Shown here piece by piece: positions 6,435 through 12,127 of a DNA stretch of 14,150 bases. Origin of the DNA: Eubacterium sp. CAG:786. GTDB lineage: Bacteria; Bacillota; Clostridia; Oscillospirales; Ruminococcaceae. The translations under genes were made by a program, and so were the position numbers. Where the stretch lies: positions 14,288-28,437 of the forward strand of contig HF989413.1 in NCBI GenBank assembly GCA_000432175.1, read 5' to 3'. Each line of letters starts with the position of its first letter. Within the stretch, counting starts at the first letter, position 1. Below the pieces are notes generated by a model. It was given only the letters and a program-made list of their open reading frames with translations, was not told the origin of the DNA and did no database searches.

Positions 6435-7799
6435 CTAATTTTCATTTACCGGGAAGTACCCGAAATAGTCGCGGTATTCCAGCCGGGTAACGCGGTGGTC
6501 GTGGGCAAGCGCGGTATTGTCCTTGTCGAAGTACTCCAGGTCGCACACGCCGGTGTTGTACTGCCCGTAGCGATAGCTGTTGCCGGAATCCCACACGGTG
6601 TCCACCCAGATGTATCGTCCGTCGATAACGACGAGATTCCAGGAGTGCGAGCGCTCGTCCTCAGTCGTGGTCTGCAGGAAGCACCTGCTGCCGGTGACTG
6701 CGCTGCCCGAGGCGTTGTAGCACTTTATTCCCTGTGCCTGGCACAGCGCGGAATACAGATTTGACCATCCGAAGCAGACAGAGCGGTGATTTTTCAGCAC
6801 GAATTTCAGCGATATATCTTCCTCTGTAACGCCGTTATTTGCCGCGTCGTGGTCGTAATACATGTTGACCGACACCCACTGCGCCAGCGCACGCGCCTTG
6901 CTGTAGTCGTCGCTGAGCCCCGCGCACACCTGGTCTGAGATCGACTTTATCTCACGGAGTATCTCAGCTGCGGTGGCTTCGCTGCCAGAAACGGTAATAT
7001 GGTTCAGCACGCCGTCTTTCGGAAGCTCCATCGGTGACGAAAGAAATGCAAGATTATCTTCGGCAGGCAGGTCTTTCGCAGAAATCGGGTGCGCCCCGTC
7101 GGAAGCCACATTGAACACATAATACATCGCCGCGCCGGAATGCAGCTTTACTATAATAATATAGTACCCGTTGTCCAGCGTGGATATGTCGATATTCCCC
7201 GAAAATTTATCGCCATTCTGCGACAGATTCCAGGAATGCAGCCCCGCTCTGTGGATATAAACATCGTCCACCCCGTCCCCGGAATACACCCCTGTAAAAT
7301 TTATCGTTCGCCCGTTGAACTCAAAACGCACATGGTGCAGCGGGTCGTGGGAAGTCAGCATCACATTATCCGGTATTATTTCAGGCTCCGGCTGCGATGA
7401 AGCGGCAGTCGTGACAGTTGTCGCAGAGGCGGCGCGGCTGGTGGTTTCCGCAGGGGAAGCGGTGGTTTCAGCCGGAGAAGGCACCGTGGTTTTTTCCGCA
7501 GTTTCCGCGATGTGAGTTTCCGTTACGGGAGCGGTTTCAGGGCTTGTGGTCATGGTGGATTCCCGCTGCGGAAGCGTTTCATCAGGCTGTGCTGTTGTTC
7601 CCTCGGCTGTGGTGAATACAGGCACGTCCGCAGAGGAAATCACGCAACTGGTCGCGGAAGTGGCGGATACGCTTTCCGGCATGATGAATTCCGGCGTGCT
7701 GACTGTACTTCCGCCATGTGCGAGCATATTTGCGGTCACCACGACTGCAGCTATCGCCACAACACAGACTGAACCTGCGAGCATCCACGTTTTCTTCAA
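6435..7799 (-). CDS. Membrane-anchored transglutaminase-like (cysteine-protease fold) protein
   Basis: A protein of about 454 residues with a basic N-terminus and a hydrophobic segment at about 5-27 (signal peptide or anchor; no good lipobox). A Thr/Ser/Pro/Glu-rich linker runs from about 45 to 142, followed by a beta-rich, Ig-like region at about 145-235 and a transglutaminase-like domain at about 290-420. The likely triad is C342 in RSVCFGW, H385 in SHSWN and D400 in WVDTVWD. It is presumably extracytoplasmic and acts on peptides, proteins or cell wall; the substrate is unknown. Start: TTG at 7799 is preferred because AGGTGATT, a near-perfect match to the 16S 3' end, precedes it by 5-6 nt and yields the signal-like MKKTWMLAG. 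A GTG at 7808 (457 residues) is the alternative, but its ribosome site is very close. No sortase motif is present. Confidence 0.82.
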   Translation of the reverse strand: MKKTWMLAGSVCVVAIAAVVVTANMLAHGGSTVSTPEFIMPESVSATSATSCVISSADVPVFTTAEGTTAQPDETLPQRESTMTTSPETAPVTETHIAETAEKTTVPSPAETTASPAETTSRAASATTVTTAASSQPEPEIIPDNVMLTSHDPLHHVRFEFNGRTINFTGVYSGDGVDDVYIHRAGLHSWNLSQNGDKFSGNIDISTLDNGYYIIIVKLHSGAAMYYVFNVASDGAHPISAKDLPAEDNLAFLSSPMELPKDGVLNHITVSGSEATAAEILREIKSISDQVCAGLSDDYSKARALAQWVSVNMYYDHDAANNGVTEEDISLKFVLKNHRSVCFGWSNLYSALCQAQGIKCYNASGSAVTGSRCFLQTTTEDERSHSWNLVVIDGRYIWVDTVWDSGNSYRYGQYNTGVCDLEYFDKDNTALAHDHRVTRLEYRDYFGYFPVNEN

Positions 7800-7833
7800 G
7801 AAAATCACCTGCCTTATGATGTAAATATATTAT

Positions 7834-7862
7834 ATTGTACATCAAAAGGCAGTTCTTGTCAA
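7834..7862 (-). promoter_or_regulatory. Strong promoter of the transglutaminase-like gene
   Basis: On the minus strand a perfect TTGACA (7862-7857), a 17-bp spacer and TACAAT (7839-7834, five of six). The -35 box overlaps the stop codon of the upstream DUF4830 gene, so the two genes can be expressed independently despite the 59-bp gap. Confidence 0.75.
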
Positions 7863-8305
7863 TCCTGAATGGCTAATGCGCCGGTGATACCCCCCGCTTC
7901 TGCCGGGGTGACGTCGGCGCCGATAATGACGCCGTTTTCCACCAGGAGATGCGCCAGCAGCTGCACAGGGTCGTCGTCGGTGCGGCTTATCTTATAGGTG
8001 TATTGCTTGACTGAATGCGCACGGTACCTCCGCAGGTCGAACCCCTGGCTCAGTTGCACCGCGTTGTATTCCTCGTAAACCTCGTCAAAATCACCGGGAA
8101 TGCGTATTTCCTTTACGTCGCTGTGAATGGTGCCGGCATTCCAGCCGAAGCTTTCTATGTACTCTATGCGCTGGCGCTCGCTCTCACCGGGAATTCCCGC
8201 GGGGCCGCTCCACAGCAGCCGGAATGCGAGCCAGCCTCCTGCGGCAGCGAGCAGCAACAAGCCCGTGACCATCGGCGCCCGGGACTTTTTCTCCTTATCT
8301 TTCAT
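7859..8305 (-). CDS. Small membrane-anchored DUF4830-domain protein
   Basis: A 148-residue protein with a charged cytoplasmic start (MKDKEKKSR), one membrane segment at about 11-31, and an outside domain from about 45. The domain shows the pattern I associate with DUF4830: RIEYIESFGW at 46-55, EIRIPGDFDEVYEEYN at 66-81, QGFDLRRYRAHSVKQYTYK at 87-105 and a terminal LLVENGVIIGADV at 120-132. The function of the family is unknown; members are common in Clostridia as small secreted or anchored proteins. The start at 8305 has an excellent AAGGAGGG about 6 bp upstream; a longer in-frame start at 8362 has none and would put the membrane segment far from the N-terminus. It lies directly upstream of, and in line with, the transglutaminase-like gene. 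Confidence 0.75.
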   Translation of the reverse strand: MKDKEKKSRAPMVTGLLLLAAAGGWLAFRLLWSGPAGIPGESERQRIEYIESFGWNAGTIHSDVKEIRIPGDFDEVYEEYNAVQLSQGFDLRRYRAHSVKQYTYKISRTDDDPVQLLAHLLVENGVIIGADVTPAEAGGITGALAIQD

Positions 8306-8752
8306 GTTTCCCTCCTTGACTTGCGTGACTGTGTGTTGTATAATAATGTGGTAGTTCTGCACAAAAATCGGGGTGGGTTTCCGTCAGCATTTCACCGCAG
8401 CATGTCCCCGAAAACAATATATGTGTATTGTGTGAAAATTATCTCGCAGATTTTGTGGTGTAATGCACAAATTACACGCGCGTGTTTTAGCACAATCTCC
8501 AAAAATAAGCAGCCGGAACACCGTTCGCAGGGCAAATAAGCCGTATTTTTGTGCAATACCACTAGCGCCGGCCGGATTTTATTGTCTATGTTTTGTCGGT
8601 GTTGGTGAATATACATAAACCAGTCAAAAAATATTTGTTGACTTAGGCTCTTTTATTTTTCGCCGTATTTTGGTATTATATTATTAGCGACAATAGCTAG
8701 GGATCCGTGTGGGTTCTGAAATATTTTAAGTAATATCAGGAGGTCATTTCAA
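8306..8752. promoter_or_regulatory. 447-bp divergent intergenic region with repeated GCACAA motifs
   Basis: This gap separates the minus-strand DUF4830 gene from the plus-strand sugar ATPase and is AT-richer than its neighbours. GTGGT followed within 3-6 bp by GCACAA occurs at 8348-8364, 8455-8470 and, inverted, at 8549-8562. The outer two copies extend to GCACAAAAAT (8359-8368) and its complement (8545-8554). A further lone GCACAA lies at 8490-8495. The middle copy is embedded in an inverted repeat, GTGTAAT-6-ATTACAC (8458-8477), next to the 12-bp palindrome ACACGCGCGTGT (8474-8485). These look like operator sites. I see no convincing gene here. Confidence 0.45.
8671..8679 (+). promoter_or_regulatory. 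Extended -10 promoter of the sugar-transporter ATPase gene
   Basis: TGGTATTAT carries the TGn extension plus a TATTAT -10 box. No good -35 lies at 17 bp (TTTTAT at 8651-8656); a TTGACT at 8638-8643 is 30 bp away, too far to pair with it. Leader length would be about 65-70 nt, ending in AGGAGG at 8740-8745. Confidence 0.5.
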
Positions 8753-9895
8753 ATGGCAAGCTTATCACTCAGAGGCATATACAAGCGTTATCCGGGCGGC
8801 GTTGTTGCCGTATCCGATTTCACCATGAATATCAAGGACAAGGAGTTTATCGTACTCGTAGGTCCTTCCGGCTGCGGTAAGTCCACGACCCTGCGTATGA
8901 TCGCAGGCCTTGAGGAAATCTCCGAGGGCGAGATGTTCATCGGCGACCGTCTTGTAAACGACGTTGCTCCTAAGGACAGAGATATCGCAATGGTATTCCA
9001 GAACTACGCTCTGTATCCTCACATGACAGTATTCGACAACATGGCTTTCGGTCTGAAGCTCCGTAAGGTTCCTAAGGACGAGATCAAGAAGCTGGTTGAA
9101 GAAGCTGCCAAGATCCTCGACATCTCCCACCTGCTCGACAGAAAGCCGAAGGCTCTGTCCGGTGGTCAGAGACAGCGTGTTGCGCTGGGTCGTGCTATCG
9201 TACGTGATCCTCAGGTCTTCCTGCTCGACGAGCCGCTGTCCAACCTGGACGCTAAGCTCCGTGCACAGATGAGAACTGAGCTCTCTAAGCTGCACAAGAA
9301 GCTGGGTACTACATTCATCTACGTAACACATGACCAGACAGAGGCTATGACCATGGGTGACCGTATCGTTGTTATGAAGGACGGCTACATCCAGCAGATC
9401 GACTCTCCTATCAACCTCTATGAGAACCCTGTAAACAAGTTCGTTGCAGGCTTCATCGGCTCTCCGCAGATGAACTTCATTCCTGCCAAGCTCCTGATGC
9501 TCAACGGCAAGTACACTGTTGAGTTCGGTTCTGAGGACACCAAGACCTCCAGAGGCCGCAAGTTCTATGTTGAACTTCCTTCCGCCAAGTCTGACAACGA
9601 GGCTCTCAAGTACTATGTTGACAAGGAAGTTGTCCTCGGTATCCGTCCTGAGAACATTCACGACGAAGAGATGTTCCTCTCCGCTGCAAAGACCGGTATC
9701 ATCGAGGCTTCCGTTGATGTAACCGAAATGCTCGGTGCTGAGACATTCCTGTATCTGACCTGCGAGGGTATCCCGCTTACTGCTAGAGTATCTCCGAGAT
9801 GCACCGCTCGTCCTCAGGACGTTGTTAAGCTCGCTCTTGATCCGAACAAGATCCACCTGTTCGACGCAGCTGACGAGCACTCCCTGCTCAACTAA
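8753..9895 (+). CDS. ugpC: Multiple-sugar ABC transporter ATPase (MsmK/UgpC/MalK family)
   Basis: A 380-residue cytoplasmic ATPase that powers CUT1-type carbohydrate importers. Nucleotide-binding domain: Walker A GPSGCGKST at 37-45, Q-loop Q83, signature LSGGQ at 135-139, Walker B VFLLDE at 155-160, D-loop SNLD at 163-166 and switch H193 in VTHDQTEAM. The C-terminal 150 residues form the TOBE/regulatory domain typical of MalK. No permease or sugar-binding protein is next to it, and a terminator follows, so it is a stand-alone ATPase. In other Firmicutes such orphan MsmK/UgpC proteins serve several sugar importers encoded elsewhere. AGGAGG lies 7 bp before the ATG. Its codons (GCT, CGT, GGT, CTC/CTG) differ sharply from the GCG/CGC-rich neighbours, which suggests very high expression. 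The exact symbol (msmK or ugpC) cannot be settled here. Confidence 0.95.
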   Translation: MASLSLRGIYKRYPGGVVAVSDFTMNIKDKEFIVLVGPSGCGKSTTLRMIAGLEEISEGEMFIGDRLVNDVAPKDRDIAMVFQNYALYPHMTVFDNMAFGLKLRKVPKDEIKKLVEEAAKILDISHLLDRKPKALSGGQRQRVALGRAIVRDPQVFLLDEPLSNLDAKLRAQMRTELSKLHKKLGTTFIYVTHDQTEAMTMGDRIVVMKDGYIQQIDSPINLYENPVNKFVAGFIGSPQMNFIPAKLLMLNGKYTVEFGSEDTKTSRGRKFYVELPSAKSDNEALKYYVDKEVVLGIRPENIHDEEMFLSAAKTGIIEASVDVTEMLGAETFLYLTCEGIPLTARVSPRCTARPQDVVKLALDPNKIHLFDAADEHSLLN

Positions 9896-9919
9896 TTGTT
9901 GAACAACATACGCTGACTG

Positions 9920-9948
9920 CGGCGCAGCTTTCGGGCTGCGCCGTTTTT
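9920..9948 (+). terminator. Rho-independent terminator of the sugar ATPase gene
   Basis: A perfect 9-bp stem, CGGCGCAGC (9920-9928) with GCTGCGCCG (9935-9943), loop TTTCGG, followed by five T. A strong classical terminator 25 bp after the stop codon. Confidence 0.92.
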
Positions 9949-9965
9949 GTATCACGGAGGGACAG

Positions 9966-10397
9966 ATGAACAAATTAAAATATGCGGGGCTTATCATCGC
10001 AGGGATACTGGTTAACGTCGCTTCCACCATCGTGTGCAGCTGGTTTTTCCAGCTGTTCTTCACGCAGCTGAAGGACTTCGCGATACTCGGGCTGCTGGCG
10101 GTGCTGATAATCTGCGGGGCGTTCGGGTTTGTGCACGCCCTGTTCAAGAAGCTCATCAGAAAGAAGCTGCGCATGAAAACCATGGTTTATTCCCTGCTGG
10201 CGCTTCTGCTTCCGTTCATTGCGGGCGTCGCGGGATTTATCGTCGTCAACGTGATGGCAGCCAACGACGTATGGGGAAATCAGTTCCCGGCAGAAGCGGG
10301 GGCTGCCTGGCTGCTATGGACGATAATGTTTACGGTTTCCGCGGCGTTGGGGGCGCTCTTTGCAAGGACGTTCGACGTTGTTTTCCTCAGGGACTGA
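9966..10397 (+). CDS. Small four-helix membrane protein, paralogue A
   Basis: A 143-residue hydrophobic protein with four likely membrane segments, near residues 6-26, 38-56, 75-97 and 112-132. A basic loop, KKLIRKKLRMKT, lies between the second and third. I recognise no family. It shares a start (KYAGLIIAG), a central H-x-L-x-K-x-LIRKKL motif, a Pro-Gly rich third helix and a Trp-containing segment with the next gene, so the two are tandem paralogues. GGAGGG lies 6-7 bp before the ATG. It starts just after the sugar ATPase terminator and is probably read by its own, unrecognised promoter or by readthrough. GC content and codon use match the surroundings. Confidence 0.7.
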   Translation: MNKLKYAGLIIAGILVNVASTIVCSWFFQLFFTQLKDFAILGLLAVLIICGAFGFVHALFKKLIRKKLRMKTMVYSLLALLLPFIAGVAGFIVVNVMAANDVWGNQFPAEAGAAWLLWTIMFTVSAALGALFARTFDVVFLRD

Positions 10398-10400
10398 CAA

Positions 10401-10871
10401 ATGAAATACTTGAAATACGCGGGGCTATGCGCGGCAGGGTTGGCATTGAACATTGCATTAATACTGATAGACGCTTTTGTTTGTGCCAGATTTGATTCTG
10501 TTCTGTTCAGCACAGAAAAAGTATTTGTGTTTATTGCCCTGGGCTTTTGCATTGGCTCTGCTTTTATACACGTGAAATTAATGAACCTTATCAGGAAAAA
10601 ACTTGTGATGAGGTCAAGGTGTTATTTAATTTCAGTGTTTATAGCGCCGGTTGTGCTGGGTGGTCTTGGAGTAATCCTAGCTTTATTGCTTGGCGAAACC
10701 ATATGGTCTGGCTGGGCTGGGCTTGGTAATGCGCTTACTATGTTCTTTGGCTCAATAATATGGGGCATTATGACTATGTTCAGCGGTATTTCCACTGTGT
10801 GCCTGAATGCACCTTTCGGTGCCCCGGAACCGGAAAAAGCAAATGTAAACAGTCGTGATGATAAAGAGTGA
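10401..10871 (+). CDS. Small four-helix membrane protein, paralogue B
   Basis: A 156-residue membrane protein starting three bases after the stop of paralogue A, so the pair is cotranscribed. It has four likely membrane segments, near residues 6-26, 40-58, 76-98 and 108-128, with the basic loop NLIRKKLVMRS between the second and third, and a charged C-terminal tail (PEPEKANVNSRDDKE). Shared landmarks with paralogue A are KYAGL-x-x-AG at the N-terminus, LIRKKL-x-M in the loop and P-x-x-x-G-x-x-G in the third helix. The ribosome site is weak (CAGGGA), consistent with coupling. The gene is clearly AT-richer than paralogue A and its other neighbours, with many TTT/ATT/TTA codons. Function unknown. 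Confidence 0.7.
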   Translation: MKYLKYAGLCAAGLALNIALILIDAFVCARFDSVLFSTEKVFVFIALGFCIGSAFIHVKLMNLIRKKLVMRSRCYLISVFIAPVVLGGLGVILALLLGETIWSGWAGLGNALTMFFGSIIWGIMTMFSGISTVCLNAPFGAPEPEKANVNSRDDKE

Positions 10872-10953
10872 CGTGCCGACGCTTCTGCGTAATTCCGGAA
10901 ATTCGGCAGAATGGTCATGATCTGAGCACACGTAATTTATAAGGAGCATAAAA

Positions 10954-11868
10954 ATGAACAACAAAGTTGAACAGCTCATCGGCAACATCGAGCGCGTGAT
11001 AATCGGCAAGCGCCCTGTCATCGAAAAGGTAGTCTGCGCGATGCTGGCAGGAGGTCACGTGCTCATTGAAGACGTCCCCGGGGTGGGAAAGACCCTGCTC
11101 GCGGAGACCCTCGCGAAGAGCGTTTCCGGCAGCTTTGGCAGAATTCAGTTCACGCCTGACCTCATGCCGTCGGACGTCGTGGGTTACACCGCGGTGGACA
11201 TGAATTCCGGCAGGAGCGAATACCGGCCGGGCGCCGCAATGTGCAACTTCCTTCTCGCGGACGAGATAAACCGCTCCTCACCCAAGGTGCAGTCCGCGCT
11301 GCTGGAAGCCATGGAGGAACTGCAGATAAGCGTTGACGGAAAGACCTACAAGCTCCCCGTGCCGTTCATGACTCTCGCGACCCAGAACCCTATCGAAACC
11401 TACGGTACCTATCACCTGCCGGAAGCGCAGCTGGACCGCTTCCTGATGCGTATTTCCGTGGGGTACCCCGACCGCGCGGCAGAAATGAAGATGCTGGATA
11501 TCATGCCGCAGCGCGTGGAGATTTCCCTGGTGATGTCGCTGGAGGAACTGCTGCAGCTGAGGGGAAAAGCGGCTGAGGTGGCAGTTTCGGACAAGGTGAA
11601 AGCGTATATTCTCTCGCTTGTCAGCGCCACAAGGAACATGCCGCAGGTAAAGCTGGGGGTAAGTCCCCGCGGTTCCATCGCGCTGTTCAGGTGCGCGCAG
11701 GCAATGGCGCTGATGAACGACCGCGATTACGCCACCCCGGACGACGTGAAGTCGGTGGCAGGCGCAGTGCTTTCGCACAGGCTCATTCTGGCTGCCGGGC
11801 AGACTGACTACAGCGCCGCTCTCGACGTTATCGACGGGCTGATTGGCTCCGTACCGGTACCGATGTAA
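10954..11868 (+). CDS. MoxR-family AAA+ ATPase
   Basis: A 304-residue MoxR ATPase, a class of AAA+ chaperone-like proteins that assist folding, metal loading or assembly of partner proteins. Visible: Walker A DVPGVGKT at 40-47, Walker B LLADEINR at 100-107, the MoxR segment SSPKVQSALLEAMEE at 108-122, sensor 1 N145 in ATQNP, LPEAQLDRFLMR at 155-166 with a likely arginine finger, and the C-terminal lid with sensor 2 in SPRGS. AAGGAG lies 7 bp before the ATG. MoxR genes usually precede DUF58 and transglutaminase-type membrane genes; here a hairpin follows at once and no DUF58 gene is present. The nearby transglutaminase-like gene is 3 kb away on the other strand. The partner is therefore not evident. 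Confidence 0.92.
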   Translation: MNNKVEQLIGNIERVIIGKRPVIEKVVCAMLAGGHVLIEDVPGVGKTLLAETLAKSVSGSFGRIQFTPDLMPSDVVGYTAVDMNSGRSEYRPGAAMCNFLLADEINRSSPKVQSALLEAMEELQISVDGKTYKLPVPFMTLATQNPIETYGTYHLPEAQLDRFLMRISVGYPDRAAEMKMLDIMPQRVEISLVMSLEELLQLRGKAAEVAVSDKVKAYILSLVSATRNMPQVKLGVSPRGSIALFRCAQAMALMNDRDYATPDDVKSVAGAVLSHRLILAAGQTDYSAALDVIDGLIGSVPVPM

Positions 11869-11870
11869 AT

Positions 11871-11906
11871 CACAAAGCCGCTTGCTTTCGGGCAGGCGGC
11901 TTTGTG
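11871..11906 (+). terminator. Stem-loop terminator after the MoxR gene
   Basis: CACAAAGCCGC (11871-11881) pairs perfectly with 11896-11906, and the inner TTGC/GGCA bases extend the stem. No T-run follows (TCGGAAAT), so intrinsic strength is uncertain. It sits two bases after the moxR stop codon. Confidence 0.65.
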
Positions 11907-12011
11907 TCGGAAATCACACGCGCCCAGAGCCGTTTTTGCAGCATAATTGACGGGTTTCGGCTGTTTTTCAGGCGCTATTACCGCAGAAATGTGAAAATTT
12001 CGAAAAAGGTA

Positions 12012-12040
12012 TTAACATTCACGGAAAAATGTGCTATAAT
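12012..12040 (+). promoter_or_regulatory. Strong promoter of the PBP1 gene
   Basis: TTAACA (12012-12017), a 17-bp spacer and a perfect TATAAT (12035-12040) with a TGC extension upstream. The leader of about 80 nt contains a small GCCGG/CCGGC hairpin at 12096-12110, directly before the ribosome site AAAGGTGA at 12113-12120. Confidence 0.8.
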
Positions 12041-12127
12041 AATAAAGTACATGCATGAAAGCAGTACAGCTATCCATTAGAAACCTGACAGCCATGCCGG
12101 AACAGCCGGCGCAAAGGTGAACAAAGT

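Noticed and set aside
8348..8562. A second MITE bounded by the inverted GTGGT...GCACAAAAAT copies
   Set aside because: The arms match for only some 15 bp with gaps, the interior is not palindromic, and a third copy sits in the middle, which fits repeated binding sites better.
8392..8616. 74-codon frame on the minus strand in the divergent intergenic region
   Set aside because: No ribosome site before its ATG, odd composition (Cys/His-rich), and it overlaps the GCACAA repeats.
8638..8679. TTGACT and TATTAT as one promoter for the sugar ATPase
   Set aside because: The 30-bp spacing is far outside the usable range; the TGn-extended -10 box alone is the better call.
8765..10183. Long open frame (472 codons) on the minus strand across the sugar ATPase
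   Set aside because: Antisense to a canonical ABC ATPase, reads through a terminator, has no start signal, and the product is Leu/Val/Glu-rich without a domain.
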